The notes beneath the pieces are model-generated. The model saw nothing but the letters and a program-made list of their open reading frames with translations, did no database searches and was not told where the DNA came from. Shown piece by piece: positions 26,196 through 38,579 of a stretch of 64,000 nt of DNA. Every line of letters begins with the position of its first letter. Position 1 is the first letter of the stretch. Made by a program: the position numbers and the translations under genes. Origin of the DNA: Allium sativum (Eukaryota; Streptophyta; Magnoliopsida; Asparagales; Amaryllidaceae); contig CM060912.1 of the NCBI GenBank assembly GCA_030737875.1, positions 461,656,310-461,720,309 of the forward strand. Direction: 5' to 3'.

Positions 26196-26407
26196 GAGGT
26201 TGAATGCGACTTATGGTAGAGTCAGCTCGGAACCGCCCGACATATCCAGCATCCACAAGTGGTTAATTTAATGTGAGGGGTCTAGTGCGTAAATATACAT
26301 GTAACGGTGCTAGGACATGAGGTTAAGTCCAAATTGTGGTAGAAGTCTGCCTGGAACCGCCCGACAAATCCAGCATCCACAAGTGGTCGACTTAATGTGA
26401 GAGATCT
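26196..26407 (+). repeat. Two tandem copies of the conserved LTR hairpin (C1, C2)
   Basis: C1 is 26196-26282 and C2 26319-26407. In C2, arms TTAAGTC...TTGTGG and CCACAAGTGG..GACTTAA pair. The loop reads GTCTGCCTGGAACCGCCCG then CAAATCCAGCA. The Del element is inserted directly after C2. Confidence 0.75.
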
Positions 26408-28985
26408 TGTAACAGCCCGCCCCGCACCAACTGACATTTACTTCAAAGGTGCACTGTACACATGTCCAGTTAGCATGGAACGGGTCGTCAGAAGGAAAAG
26501 GAAGAAGGAAATGAACTAACAAGGAACCTGTAGAATGTCTCACAGCACATAGAACAAAATATAATAATAACATATTTGACATAAAACAGGAGAGACAGTG
26601 CATAAGCTGAAAACCAAAACTAAACATCATAGCAGCGGAAATCCAAAACACAGCTTATTACAACTTTCAAACTGTCTCAAAGCAAAGCAAGATAAAGGAG
26701 GTACACTACTAATGCCCAAGTAGTGACCACCAACAACACAGGGAGAATGTGTATATATATCATACGTGGAAGCCTCCTGCCCGCCTCCGAATCAGCTACT
26801 CGCGCATCACCAGCTAACCCGTCTCTAGTCTGCTCGTGTGAGCACCCAGAGTAATAAGAGGAGACATAAAACTCTAGGTCAGACATAAAGCCTGGTATGA
26901 GCGATAAGCATCTAAGGTGAACAATAACAGGTAGACTAAAACATACCTGAACCTGGACCTGCAACCAAAGAGTTAGCACTACATACTGTACAACACTCTA
27001 AGGTGCCATATCAAACGGTATAAAGATACAGAGGTGGGGGAGGTGTACATGTCATAGTGATGGAAAACAATCAAACATAGCATCCATCCTCACATCTCTC
27101 ACTCAGTGCGTAAAGCATATGATATTCAACACTTCGATCACCCACCCTTGCTACGATCACTTTGCCCCATGAAGTCATAAATGGCTTCACTGCACTGATA
27201 AAGTAGCCACTCATCCTTTGCTATGTCCACTTGCCCCATAGAGTTATTCACCCCATCTGCGCTGGCTCATAGCCTTACCAATCCTTACTATGTCCACCTG
27301 CCCCATGGAGTTATTCACCCCATCTGCGCTGGCTCATAGTCTTACTACGCATCACCTTGCCCCTCAAGTCATAATGACTCTACTGCACTGATAACGTAGT
27401 CTTGCTACCATCACCTTGCCCCTCGAGCCATAATGACTCTACTGCACTGATAAGTAGCCCATCATCCATTTTTAGTGGTGAATCGAAGTTATGAACGTCG
27501 ACAACTCCTTAGCACACGTCCCGCAGCAAAGCCCAACCATGAAGTGAACTCACTGGTTCCCAATTGGATCCTGAGCTCTAACTTCCCATATTGGACTACC
27601 TTTGCATCTCGGGTTATTGGTCAATACTGGATCGGTTCGGGTCGTCTTCACCCCTGGCGGATCGGGTCGAGGTCTCCAGCTTGCCACGGTTCGGGCCGGG
27701 GTGCTCTCTTCAGATCGGTTCATGGCGCCTTCAACTCATGGGCGGGCATTCGGGTCGGAGCGTTCGAGTACAAGTGGATCGTGGATGCTACCTCCCTCTG
27801 GCCGGATCGGGGTGCGAAACACGAGCGGATCGGGTACGAGAGGCAGTTCACGGTTGATGTTCGTGGACCTTGCGCAGATGGTTCGGCTCGGAGGAGATGA
27901 CTTGACTCGTGGTGATGTCCCACGATCCCATAGGGCGATCCGATCGACCCTCAATCCCCATCCGATCTGAATTCCTGCACCTTGTCCAGCGAGTTGTTTA
28001 CGCCCCTCGACGGCGTTTTCGACCATTCCAACTATTCTAATCAATCACAAAGCATACCATACAGTCATAGAAACATATATAATCAACCACAAACATCAAA
28101 ACAACAATATGATAGGCTAAAATGGATCAAACATAGCCAAAACCCCATATTTTCCCTTAAGCATGCTTAGGTGAAACTTGTGATATGATTAGCAAAACTT
28201 AACCAAATTAACCCAAATTCATATCAGAGGTCTAAAACATCATTCCGAATTTTATAAACATTTTTCCAGAATTTTATCATGTTTAAATTCGCTAATTAAC
28301 ACTAATCACCCCTAATTAGCCATAATTAGTGCAAAACTATGCAAATCACTCACCTTAGCCACAAATAAACTAAAATCTGAAATAAATCTCTGATTTGATG
28401 CGAATCTCAATGCTAAACAGCAGCTCCAATGTTGCTTTGGTGTAGATCTTCCTTGATTAGAGGTTGCTAAGCCAAATCCTTGACCAAAAGATAATTTGGA
28501 GGTGATTTAGAGGTTGGAGGCCATTTTTAGGGTTCCTTGGTGATAAGTGGAGGCTAGAAAACTAAAATGGAATGATTCTCTACTTCATTTCAGCCTCCCC
28601 ATAACCCTAATCCCGAAATGGGTTATGGGCCTACTCACTAATCACCCTATTTGGCCCGGTTAAGCAGTTTTCACCCTCCAAACCTTATTTCAGCCATATC
28701 TCCCAAACGGTAAGTCCGTTTGGCTATTATGACCACTCTACGGAAAGGTAAACCATCAAACAAATCCAATGGAAGTTCTTTCAGGTCAAAATTCCTTTCC
28801 AATCAAAAGTTATGGCCAAAACAAGATCAACTAGGGGCAAAATGGTCATTTAAAAATCGACAAAAATATAAGCATGGGAAATGACTCTAATAGATGTTTC
28901 CCAAAGTTAAATGACCATACGACTTCACATGGGAAAGAAATAAATATTCTACGATCCTATGATGTGTAGAATACGGGTCGTTACA
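26408..28985 (-). repeat. 3' LTR of the Tekay/Del element
   Basis: Same content as the 5' LTR: donor-like GT at 28353/28352, GC-rich block at about 27980-27600, tandem repeats at about 27465-27140. The ends are TGTAACGACCCG (28985) and GGGCTGTTACA (26408). Confidence 0.9.
27140..27465 (-). repeat. Tandem repeats of about 60 bp in the Del LTR
   Basis: Five or six related units; the plus strand shows CTTGCCCC, then ATTCACCCCATCTGCGCTGG or TAATGACTCTACTGCACTGA. Units include short inverted repeats such as CTATG...CATAG. The other LTR has the same block at 34450-34775. Confidence 0.65.
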
Positions 28986-28999
28986 CTCTCCCCCCCTTA
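28986..28999 (-). other. Polypurine tract of the Del element
   Basis: The minus strand reads AAGGGGGGGAGAG directly before the 3' LTR, as needed for plus-strand priming. Confidence 0.88.
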
Positions 29000-29143
29000 A
29001 GAAATTTCGCCCCCGAAATTCCCTAACTAAGACACAAAAAAAGGGTCCCGCATGCCTATCAATCATAAACCAACAATCAAACATGCAAACAAGCAAAACA
29101 AGTCTATCCTAGCATACGGAATAACCAAATCACAAAGTAAATC

Positions 29144-31300
29144 TTACCAGGCAAAGAGTTCTGGATATGCCATCCTAATGCTCTCCTCTGTCTCCCAAGT
29201 ACAATCACTCTCGTTCTCGCCCCACTGGACCTTGACTAGCTTCACCGCCTTCCTTCGAAGTTGCTTCGTATCGTGCCCCACAATACGAATCGGCTTGCGG
29301 TTCCCAACCGCCTCAGGTTCTACTTCGAAGCCTTCTAACCGATCAGGTGAAATAGTCACATCTGAGTCGTGAACGAACTTCCTTAGTTGGGAAACATGAA
29401 ATACATCGTGAACTCCCGCCATCTTCTCTGGTAAGCCAACTCTATATACCAAATTCCCGACTAGTTCAAGAACAGGGAATGGGCCAACAAATCTTGGTGC
29501 CAACTTGCCTCTCCTGCCAAATCGAATCACGCTCTTTAACGGAGAGATCTTGACAAAAACCAAGTCACCGACGGAGAATTTCAAGTCTCTTCTTCTCTTA
29601 TCAGCATAACTCTTCTGCCTATCTTGGGCAGCTTTCATTCGTTGTTGAATGATCTTGATCTTGTCGGAAGTTTCCCTCACCACATCTGGTCCAAGCACAA
29701 ACTTCTCGCCAGTCTCTATCCAACATGATGGCGAGTTGCACGGTCTTCCGTACAAAGCTTCATATGGAGCCATACCGCTAGATTGGTAGCTATTATTATA
29801 TGCAAACTCTACTAGATGCAAATGGTCGTCCCATGATCCACCAAAATCCAATATAGAAGCTCCCAAGAGATCTTCTAATATACGATTCACCCTCTCCGTC
29901 TGACCGTCGGTCTGAGGATGATATGCGGTACTGAGATGTAATCCTGACCCTAGAGCCTCTTGTAAGCTCTTCCAAAACTCACTAGTGAACAACGGGTCTC
30001 GGTCACTCACAATGCTTTTGGGTACTCCATGAAATCTCACTACCCACTTCATATACAATTCTGCCAACTTGGCTACCATTCTGGTCGATTTGACTGGTAT
30101 AAATCTTGCGCTCTTAGTCAATCGATCCACAATTACCCAAATGCTATCATATCCCGATCTAGTTCTCGGTAAACCATCGATGAAATCCATCGAGACTTGC
30201 TCCCATTTCCATTCAGGAATTTCTAATGGTTGCAACAACCCACTAGGCTTCTTTTGCTCGGCTTTAACTAGCTGGCAATTCACGCATTTGGATATAAACT
30301 TCCCAACGTCTCTTTTCATCCCTTCCCAGTAGTAAGTCTGCTTCATGTCTCGATACATCTTATTACCACCGGGATGGATAGTCAGTTTTGAGTGATGACA
30401 TTCTCTAAGCACTTCATCTCTCAAACCATTCACGTTGGGCATAGCTAGTCTTCCATTCTTCCGAAGCCATCCATCGCGATCAAGCCCATACGCATTCATC
30501 TCCTCACCGTCGATGTCCATCTCTAACTTGGAGATGATTTCCAATAGATTAGGATCGTTCCTCTGGCTGGAACCAATCCGCTCTATCAAAGTGGATCTGA
30601 TCGCCAAACTAGCTAGCATAACTGGATCCAATTCGCACTTTGGTCTGAAGTCAAACCCCACGATATACTCCAGTTGCTTCCATTCAAGAAACATAGCCCC
30701 TAAACTGGCATGTCTCCTACTCAAGGCATTGGCTACCGCATTACCTTTCCTAGGTGTGTATGCGATATCAAAATCATACGAAGCCAAGAACTCTAACCTT
30801 CTCTGTTGACGGAGATTCAGATCTTTCTGAGAGAAAAGATACTTTAATGATTTATGATCGGTAAACAACTCAAATCTTTCTCCCAAGAGATAATGTCTCC
30901 ACATGTTCAGCGCAAACACGATTGCTGCTAATTCCAAATCATGGGTAGGATACTTCTTCTCATGCGGCTTTAGCTGTCGACTAGCATAAGCTACAACCCT
31001 ACCTCCTTGCATCAATACAGCACCCAGTCCGGTACCACAAGCATCCGTGTATACCGTCATCTCTTCATTCCCCTTAGGAATGACTAACACTGGCGCATGC
31101 GTCAACTTCTCTTTTAGACTCTTGAATGCATTCTCACACACTCCGTCCCAGACGAAGGACTGATTCTTCCTAGTCAATTGAGTCAACGGTGCTGCTATCT
31201 TGGAGAAGTCCTGGATAAACTTTCGATAATATCCAGCTAACCCCAAGAAACTTCTTACATCCGTTACATTCTTGGGCGTAGGCCAATCCTGTACCGTAGC
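29144..31300 (-). CDS. RT end, RNase H, integrase and chromodomain of the Tekay/Del element
   Basis: Continues pol from [20 protein letters not shown] to the stop at 29144. RNase [34 protein letters not shown]; the usual Asp in the ADALSRR motif is Asn (ANALSRR), so a catalytic position is changed. Integrase: zinc-binding [11 protein letters not shown]...CVNC, then a complete D, D(35)E core: Asp in SMDFIDGLP, Asp in IVSDRDPLF and Glu in [19 protein letters not shown]...[10 protein letters not shown] is the integrase C-terminal module. The end, [20 protein letters not shown]...MAYPELF, is a group II-like chromodomain, thought to guide integration to heterochromatin, and is typical of Tekay/Del. 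Confidence 0.9.
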   Translation of the reverse strand, partial: ATVQDWPTPKNVTDVRSFLGLAGYYRKFIQDFSKIAAPLTQLTRKNQSFVWDGVCENAFKSLKEKLTHAPVLVIPKGNEEMTVYTDACGTGLGAVLMQGGRVVAYASRQLKPHEKKYPTHDLELAAIVFALNMWRHYLLGERFELFTDHKSLKYLFSQKDLNLRQQRRLEFLASYDFDIAYTPRKGNAVANALSRRHASLGAMFLEWKQLEYIVGFDFRPKCELDPVMLASLAIRSTLIERIGSSQRNDPNLLEIISKLEMDIDGEEMNAYGLDRDGWLRKNGRLAMPNVNGLRDEVLRECHHSKLTIHPGGNKMYRDMKQTYYWEGMKRDVGKFISKCVNCQLVKAEQKKPSGLLQPLEIPEWKWEQVSMDFIDGLPRTRSGYDSIWVIVDRLTKSARFIPVKSTRMVAKLAELYMKWVVRFHGVPKSIVSDRDPLFTSEFWKSLQEALGSGLHLSTAYHPQTDGQTERVNRILEDLLGASILDFGGSWDDHLHLVEFAYNNSYQSSGMAPYEALYGRPCNSPSCWIETGEKFVLGPDVVRETSDKIKIIQQRMKAAQDRQKSYADKRRRDLKFSVGDLVFVKISPLKSVIRFGRRGKLAPRFVGPFPVLELVGNLVYRVGLPEKMAGVHDVFHVSQLRKFVHDSDVTISPDRLEGFEVEPEAVGNRKPIRIVGHDTKQLRRKAVKLVKVQWGENESDCTWETEESIRMAYPELFAW

Positions 31301-31895
31301 ACCTTCGCAGGGTCCACGGCAATACCACTCTCTGAAACAACATGACCCAAGAATCTCACTTCCCTTCTCCAAAAGTGACACTTAGAGAATTTCGCTTTCA
31401 ATTGGTGTTTCCTCAACACCTCCATCACTATCCTCAAGTGTCCCTTGTGTTCCTCCTCTGTTCTCGAATAAACAAGGATATCGTCTACGAACACAAGAAA
31501 AAACTTATTCAACTGATCTTTGAATACTCGATTCATAAGATCCATAAAGTAGGCTGGTGCATTGGTCAACCCAAATGGCATGACCAACCACTCATAAAAT
31601 CCGGACGGCGTCTTAAATGCCGTTTTCGGAACACTCTCATTTGCTACTCGTAGCTGATGAAATCCTGTCGCGAGGTCCAACTGGGAGAACACTCTTGCTC
31701 CTTCCAGTTGATCAAACAAATCATCTATCCGCGGTAGAGGATACTTATTCTTCCTCGTCACCTTATTCAACTCGCGATAGTCCACACACAAACGAAGGGA
31801 ACCATCTGCCTTAGTGGCAAACACAACTGGTGCTCCCCACTCGGAGACACTCCTTCTAATAAATCCCTTCTTCAAAAGATTGCTGACTTGCACCC
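31301..31895 (-). CDS. Reverse transcriptase of the Tekay/Del element (frame-broken piece)
   Basis: Copies the element's RNA into DNA. From [15 protein letters not shown] it shows [30 protein letters not shown] (with the first catalytic Asp), [15 protein letters not shown] and the catalytic [11 protein letters not shown], then [18 protein letters not shown]. All RT signature motifs are intact. It lacks its own start: the frame is entered from gag-protease at the G-run near 31895. It leaves frame at about 31300, where one base seems missing, and RNase H and integrase follow in the next frame. Confidence 0.88.
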
Positions 31896-33517
31896 CCGAG
31901 CTCTCGCTGCTCCCTTGGTGCCATACGACAAAGTGGCATCACTATAGGTCTGGCATCTTTCACTAAATCAATACGGAACTCAATCTCTCGGTGTGGTGGA
32001 AGCCCGGTCACCTCCTTGAAGACGTCCAGATACTGGCCAACCACGGGCACATCTGACAACTCATCCTGCAGGATGTCGAGGGAATTTACAAAACTAACCA
32101 TAACCCCATCACTAGGTAGACTACCAAACACTACCCTCCGCCCATCATCTGCCCTCACTGTCACCAAAAAGCCCTCACAGTCTACCACCACCCCGTATCT
32201 TTGGATCCAATCGACTCCCAATATAATGCCATACCCATTAAAGCCCAAAACAAAGCAATCACAAACAAACATACATCCATGACTCGATAAGTCCAAATTC
32301 CTGCAAATCATACTAAGGCTAGTCGAACCACCAATCGGGTTCGTCACAACCAATGGTCTATCGACTATCTCGGGTTCCAGTCCCAACCTATCTACCAGGT
32401 CACTAGATATGAAGGAACGGGAAGCCCCAGTATCAAACAAAACTCGAACTGGTACATCATAAATAGAAAGCATACCTTGAATAACAACATTCTTTCCTTT
32501 CTCCGCCGCAGTTGGGGCATTCGACGAAGAAGGAACAACATCAATAGCATATGCTTTCACAATCTTCTTCTCCTTAATAGGTTGCGGACACTTATCCTTA
32601 TGATGTCCCACTTGACCACAGTTGTAGCACTTCCTTTCCGCTGGCTTGGCCCGATATTCTTTAGCATAATGGCCCTTCTTACCACAGCTGAAGCACTCAA
32701 CCTCCTTCTTGTTCTTTTTCTGGCCACCTTTAGATTGGTCTTGCTTCCTCTTGTTCTGAGAGTTATTCTTTCCTCCACCGCCTGCTTGCGGCTTTGGCCC
32801 TTCTGCAGATGCAGCCTCAGTCTTTGACTTAGGGTAAAGGCTCTCTGATCTCAAAGCTTTCCCCACAATCGATTCAAAAGTCTCATCGATGTGATTAATA
32901 AGCCTTTCCCCCAAGTATCCATCCAAACCAGTAATGAACTTCTCATTCTTCTTCTCAGGAGTGTCGATGAGAGACAGTCCATACTTCGACAAAGTGTCGA
33001 ACTCAGCAATATAGTTAGAAACTGCCCTTCCATTCTGCTTGAGTTCCAAGAACCTCTTGAACAATACTGACTTCTGGGCAGTTGGAATAAACTTCTCGCT
33101 AAAGCGAGCCTTGAACTGAACCCAAGTAACCTGATCCTCCGGAGTAGCTGTTCTAATGGCATTCCACCAATTCATCGCTCGCCCTTGCAGCTGACGAGAC
33201 GCTAGCCTTCTCTTCATCGCATCCTCAAGACCCAAGTCATCAAAGATACGGTCACAGCTATCCATCCAGTCTTGAACATCTGTGGCCGACTCCGTCCCGT
33301 GGAACGGCTTCCCACCAAGGTTAGTGTAATCCTTGCACAACTTGGCGAAATCGACCCTAGGCGCCTGCACTACTGGGCCAGCACCAACTCCGGGATTGGG
33401 AGCTGCCCCTTGCACTTCTCTAAGCATGTCTCTCATGAGGTCAGTAAACATCGCCCTCATGTCCGCAGCATTCCCTTGGTTGGTCCCTCTACCAGCACCC
33501 GTCGTGTCTCGGCTCAT
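31856..33517 (-). CDS. Gag and protease of the Tekay/Del element
   Basis: Structural Gag plus aspartic protease. I chose the Met at 33517 ([11 protein letters not shown]) because the upstream in-frame residues read like leader sequence. Residues about 75-205 form the retrotransposon Gag domain ([29 protein letters not shown]). Two zinc knuckles follow: [14 protein letters not shown] (276-289), where the last Cys is Tyr, and an intact [14 protein letters not shown] (297-310). The protease active site LFDTGAS is at about 360-366 and the flap-side motif GVDW further on. The linker [12 protein letters not shown] leads towards RT. The frame is lost near 31895 in a run of five G (CCCCC at 31893-31897): RT continues in another frame, so one G is extra. 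This could be a mutation or a sequencing error. Confidence 0.88.
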   Translation of the reverse strand: MSRDTTGAGRGTNQGNAADMRAMFTDLMRDMLREVQGAAPNPGVGAGPVVQAPRVDFAKLCKDYTNLGGKPFHGTESATDVQDWMDSCDRIFDDLGLEDAMKRRLASRQLQGRAMNWWNAIRTATPEDQVTWVQFKARFSEKFIPTAQKSVLFKRFLELKQNGRAVSNYIAEFDTLSKYGLSLIDTPEKKNEKFITGLDGYLGERLINHIDETFESIVGKALRSESLYPKSKTEAASAEGPKPQAGGGGKNNSQNKRKQDQSKGGQKKNKKEVECFSCGKKGHYAKEYRAKPAERKCYNCGQVGHHKDKCPQPIKEKKIVKAYAIDVVPSSSNAPTAAEKGKNVVIQGMLSIYDVPVRVLFDTGASRSFISSDLVDRLGLEPEIVDRPLVVTNPIGGSTSLSMICRNLDLSSHGCMFVCDCFVLGFNGYGIILGVDWIQRYGVVVDCEGFLVTVRADDGRRVVFGSLPSDGVMVSFVNSLDILQDELSDVPVVGQYLDVFKEVTGLPPHREIEFRIDLVKDARPIVMPLCRMAPREQRELGGASQQSFEEGIY

Positions 33518-33704
33518 CGTCAATCTGAAAAAGGAAACGATTAACGACCCCATAGTGGTGCTAGTGCAGTGCGGCTTCATTCTTATACAACTAATAGTAT
33601 ATATATACATAGCTTTTGAAAACCAAAGTAATCACAAATACGCGCTCTCATATACGTACTATCTCTCCCTAGTGTCTTTCCCTAGGTTAACTACGCAACC
33701 TAGA

Positions 33705-33716
33705 GCTCTGATACCA
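33705..33716 (-). other. Primer binding site of the Del element
   Basis: The minus strand reads TGGTATCAGAGC two bases after the 5' LTR end, complementary to the 3' end of plant initiator tRNA-Met, which primes minus-strand DNA synthesis. Confidence 0.92.
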
Positions 33717-33718
33717 AG

Positions 33719-36297
33719 TGTGACAGCCCGCCCCGCACCAACCGACATTTACTCCAAAGGTGCGCTGTACACATGTCCAGTTAGCATGGAACGGGTCGTT
33801 AGAAGGAAAAGGAAGAAGGAAATGAACTAACAAGGAACCTGTAGAATGTCTCACAGCGCATAGAACAAAATATAATAATAGCATATTTGACATAAAATAG
33901 AGAGACAGTGCATAAGCTGAAAACCAAAACTAAACATCATAGCAGCGGAAATCCAAAACACAGCTTATTACAACTTTCAAACTGTCTCAAAGCAAAGCAA
34001 GATAAAGGAGGTACACTACTAATGCCCAAGTAGCGACCACCAACGACACAAGGAGAATGTGTATATATATATCATACGTGGAAGCCTCCTGCCCGCCTCC
34101 GAATCAACTACTCGCGCATCACCAGCTAACCTGTCTCTAGTCTGCTCGTGTGAGCACCCAGAGTAATAAGAGGAGACATAAAACTCTGGGTCAGACATAA
34201 AGCCTGGTATGAGCGATAAGCATCTAAGGTGAACAATAACAGGTAGACTAAAACATACCTGAACCTGGACCTGCAACCAAAGAGTTGGCACTACATACTG
34301 TACAACACTCTAAGGTACCATATATAACGGTATAAAGATACGGAGGTGGGGGAGGTGTACATGTCATAGTGTTGGCAAACAATCAAACATAGCATCCATC
34401 CTCACATCTCTCACTCAGTGCGTAAAGCATACGATATTCACCACTTCGATCACCCACCCTTCTACTATCACTTTGCCCCATGAAGTCATAAATGGCTTCA
34501 CTGCACTGATAACGTAGCCACTCATCCTTTGCTATGTCCACTTGCCCCATGGAGTTATTCACCCCATCTGCGCTGGCTCATAGCCTTACCAATCCTTACT
34601 ATGTCCACCTGCCCCGTGGAGTTATTCACCCCATCTGCGCTGGCTCATAGTCTTACTACGCATCACCATGCCCCTCAAGTCATAATGACTCTACTGCACT
34701 GATAACGTAGTCTTGCTACCATCACCTTGCCCCTCGAGCCATAATGACTCTACTGCACTGATAAGTAGCCTATCATCCATTTTTAGTGGTGAATCGAAGT
34801 TATGAACGTCGACAATTCCTTAGCACACGTCCCGCAGCAAAGCCCAACCATGAAGTGAACTCATTGGTTCCCAATTGGATCTTGGGCTCTAACTTCCCAT
34901 ATTGGACTACCTTTGCATCTCGGGTTATTGGTCAATACTGGATTGGTTCGGGTCGTCTTCACCCCTGGCGGATCGGGTCGAGGTCTCTAGCTTGCCACGT
35001 TTCGGGCCGGGTGCTCTCTTCAGATCGGTTCATGGCGCCTTCAACTCATGGGCGGGCATTCGGGTCGGAGCGTTCAAGTACAAGTGGATCGTGGATGCTA
35101 CCTCCCTCTGGCCGGATCGGGGTGCGAAACACGAGCGGATCGGGTACGAGAGGCAGTTCACGGTTGATGTTCGTGGACCTTGCGCAGATGGTTCAGCTCG
35201 GAGGAGATGACTTGACTCGTGGTGATGTCCCACGATCCCATAGGGCGATCCGATCGACCCTCAATCCCCATCCGATCTGAATTCCTGCACCTTGTCCAGC
35301 GAGTTGTTTACGCCCCTCGACGGCGTTTTCGACCATTCCAACTATTCTAATCAATCACAAAGCATACCATACAGTCATAGAAACATATATAATCAACCAC
35401 AAACATCAAAACAACAATATGATAGGTTAAAATGGATCAAACATAGCCAAAACCCCATATTTTCCCTTAAGCATGTTTAGGTGAAACTTATGATATGATT
35501 ATCAAAACTTAACCAAATTAACCCAAATTCATATCAGAGGTCTAAAACATCATTCCGAATTTTATAATCATTTTTCCAGAATTTTATCATGTTTAAATTC
35601 GCTAATTAACACTAATCACCCCTAATTAGCCATAATTAGTGCAAAACTATGCAAATCACTCACCTTTGCCACAAATAAACTAAAATCTGAAATAAATATC
35701 TGATTTGATGCGAATCTCAATGCTAAACAGCAGCTCCAATGTTGCTTTGGTGTAGATCTTCCTTGATTAGAGGTTGCTAAGCCAAATCCTTGACCAAAAG
35801 ATAATTTGGAGGTGATTTAGAGGTTGGAGGCCATTATTAGGGTTCCTTGGTGATAAGTGGAGGCTAGAAAACTGAAATGGAATGATACTCTACTTCATTT
35901 CAGCCTCCCCATAACCCTAATCCCGAAATGGGTTATGGGCCTACTCACTAATCACCATATTTGGCCCGGTTAAGCAGTTTTTCACCCTCCAAACCTTATT
36001 TCAGCCATATCTCCCAAACGGTAAGTCCGTTTGGCTATTATGATCACTCTACGGAAAGGTAAACCATCAAACGAATCTAATGGAAGTGATTTCAGGTCAA
36101 AATTCCTTTCCAATCAAAAGTTATGGCCAAAACAAGATCAACTAGGGGCAAAATGGTCATTTAAAAATCGACAAAAATCATAAGCATGTGAAATGACTCT
36201 AGTAGACGTTTCCCAAAGTTACATGACCATACGACTTCACATGGGAAAGAAATAAATATTCTACGATCCTATGATGTGTAGAATACGGGTCGTTACA
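33719..36297 (-). repeat. 5' LTR of the Tekay/Del element
   Basis: Minus strand starts TGTAACGACCCG at 36297 and ends in GGGCTGTCACA at 33719. It contains the splice-donor-like AAAG/GTGAGTG (GT at 35663/35662), a GC-rich block (about 35290-34910), a tandem-repeat block (34775-34450), and the block CAGGCTTTATGTCTGACC (about 34210-34190). I could not find a clear TATA box. Confidence 0.9.
34450..34775 (-). repeat. Tandem repeats in the Del 5' LTR
   Basis: Counterpart of the 27140-27465 block, with the same units and a few base differences. Confidence 0.65.
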
Positions 36298-36427
36298 AAT
36301 CTGATGCATTAACATACATGAACGGGAAATGATAATAAGCTGTTAATCTAAAATACTTAACCTGTTTAAATCTATGGGGGGTTATATGAACATGTCAAAT
36401 TATGCAAGGGTTAAGCAAGCTTGTTTG
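36298..36427 (+). mobile_element. Solo LTR C, part 2 of 3
   Basis: A short piece of the LTR between two insertions. Its first five bases, AATCT, are the second copy of the Del element's TSD (GATCT at 26403-26407, one mismatch). Its last five, GTTTG, are the first copy of the TSD of the giant-LTR element. It contains TTAACC and GGTTAAG runs as in the hairpin arrays of LTR D. Confidence 0.8.
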
Positions 36428-37305
36428 TGTAACAATCCGGAAATTCAGAACCAATTTAAATTTTTTATTTTGGCTATTTCAAAGAATTTTGAATAGTTAA
36501 AATAATTTATTTTAAATAATAATGATTTAAAATTTGTTTAAATCGAAGTTAGAACGAATATATTTATTTTAATTTTAAAAGGAGTTAGAAATAGCACGGC
36601 AGTTTGAAAATTTGAACTTGAACTTTGACTGAATATACAGGATTCAAAATAAATTGGATTTTAGTAAAACCAAAAATATTTAAATCTGTTTAAAAATTTC
36701 TTTCAAACGAATCAGAAAAATCGAAATTTCATAGCGGGAATAAAAAATTATGGCCAGTTGAATATTCAGAATAGTTGCTATGGAATTTAATATAATTTAT
36801 AGCCCGTATAAATGGCCATTATACAAACGACCTCCGTTTTCGACGAAACCATTTTTGTCGGATCCAGAATGACAAATTATGGCTAAATTTAATTTGCCAT
36901 AATTTTTGGAATTAATATATGAGCATAGTAATTTAAACTGTGTTCGATAATTTCTATTGAATTTTATCGACCATTAAAAAGGCCATTTTTCAAACGGACT
37001 CCAAATTCGACGAAATTAATTTTGTTAGGACCGTATCGTCAGAACATAGCTAGGTTTGTTTTTCAGGAATTTTTGAGTCCGTATGTGGCCCCGGTAAATT
37101 TAAATGTACAATCGAATTAAATAAATAAATGAATTATGTTTTAAATTAAAGAAAACAGACTGAAAATGATCGATTGGGATGACAGGACCTATCCCATTGT
37201 GTCCGGAATAGGGGCATTTTGCTAGGAACAACTCTCGTTGGTATGAATTTGGAGCTATTGAGGATTAATGGGTTTATTTGCAAAACTAGAAATTAAATAT
37301 TATTG

Positions 37306-37318
37306 TATTATAAATAGG
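37306..37318 (+). promoter_or_regulatory. TATA box of the giant 5' LTR
   Basis: ATTATAAATAGG is followed about 25 bases on by CCCTAATTCTAG. An equivalent sequence is at 48256-48268 in the 3' LTR. Confidence 0.65.
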
Positions 37319-38579
37319 ATAATACATAAAACCCTAATTCTAGAATAGGCCGCCGCCATCTCCATCGTGTTCATGGCCTAAATTCCTCAAATCTTCCCCT
37401 ATTAAAATCCGTTGATCCACACAATAAAATCCCATCCTCCTTATGATAATATCGTAGTGCTCCTCCTCCTCTTCCCATCCATATGGCCAACCCCACCTGA
37501 AACTGCATATCTTGATCGAATTGGAGCCCCAAACCCGCCGCGTTTAGGTCACCGTCGCTCCTCCCAGGTGCCATCGCACGCCACCGCATTGGCCCCCTCT
37601 GGTGCGCCGCGCGTAGCCTTAAGCCGTGGTGAGGTTCGATCATAGCGAAGACCAGTGTTTTGATCGAAAAACTTTACCCTATAATTGAACGTATACGGGA
37701 ATACATCGGCCTAAGGTCCTGAAAGAGGAAGAAGGTGCTATTCTATTTTATTCTTTTAATAATTTATTTTAAAAGTATTATCAACGTAAAACAATTCATA
37801 ACTTATTCATACTGAATCAGAATTGATCGATTTCAGAAGCGTTGCGATCGTGAGCCCGAGATCTGCATTTCTGGACTGATTAGAACGGATTCAGAGCCGA
37901 TCAGATTTTGGATAAATTTCAGATCTGTATTATTCAAAATTAAAATGACTATGAGAAATTCTATTCTTTTTACTATATTATTAAAACTTATTAATCATAA
38001 TGATGGTATGACTCATACGTTGTAATATTCTGTTGTTTTTCATACGTGATTTGATCTGTAATTGGTATGTTATGTAGATCTGTAAGAATTGACATTTGTG
38101 TTAATTAGAGGACGGTTAAACAAAATTCATCACCTTTGTTTATTAGATCTGTAAAATCAAAGAATTGACCTTTGTGTTGATTAGAGGACGGTTAAACAAA
38201 AATCATCACCTTTGTTTATTTGATTTGTAGAATCAAAGAATTGACATTTGTGTTAATTAGAGAACGGTTAAACAAAAATCATCACCTTTGTTTATTAGAT
38301 TTGTAGAATCAAAGAAATGACATTCGTGTTAATTAGAAAAACAGTTAAACAGAATCATCATGTTATGTTCATCAGCTTTGTTAATTCAAAAATTGACGTT
38401 TGTGTTAATTAGAAAATAGTTAAACAAAATTTATCATTTTTGTTTACTAGTTTAGTTGAAAACAAAAATATTCATTTTTGTCAGAATAGTTTAGTTGAAC
38501 AAAAATGAACATTTTGTCAAATTAGAATTGTTGAACAAAATATACATTTTTGTAAAAATATGATGGTTAAACAAAAATA

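Larger units (their letters stand above)
25080..26407 (+). mobile_element. Solo LTR C, part 1 of 3
   Basis: Begins TGTAACACCCCG at 25080, right after the TSD ATTCT (25075-25079). It contains the GTCGACCC palindrome cluster (25362-25425), TATA box CTATAAATAG (25491-25500), splice-donor-like CTG/GTGAGT (GT at 25666) and two conserved hairpins (26196-26282 and 26319-26407). It is broken at 26408 by the minus-strand Del element. The other parts are 36298-36427 and 53121-54388; without insertions the LTR is about 2.72 kb. Confidence 0.85.
26408..36297 (-). mobile_element. Nearly intact Tekay/Del-type chromovirus, minus strand
   Basis: A complete LTR retrotransposon of 9.89 kb. LTRs are 26408-28985 (2578 bp) and 33719-36297 (2579 bp) and appear very similar by eye, implying recent insertion. 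The primer binding site lies two bases inside the 5' LTR, and the purine tract lies beside the 3' LTR. The target duplication is GATCT/AATCT (one mismatch). Gag, protease, RT, RNase H, integrase and a C-terminal chromodomain follow in order on the minus strand. Only two single-base frame breaks were found, near 31895 and 31300. It sits inside solo LTR C. Confidence 0.93.

Noticed and set aside
27475..27970. Overlapping open frames of about 120-140 codons on the plus strand (also 34786-35280)
   Set aside because: They lie antisense in the GC-rich block of the Del LTRs. The two copies open different frames after single-base changes, and no motif is present.
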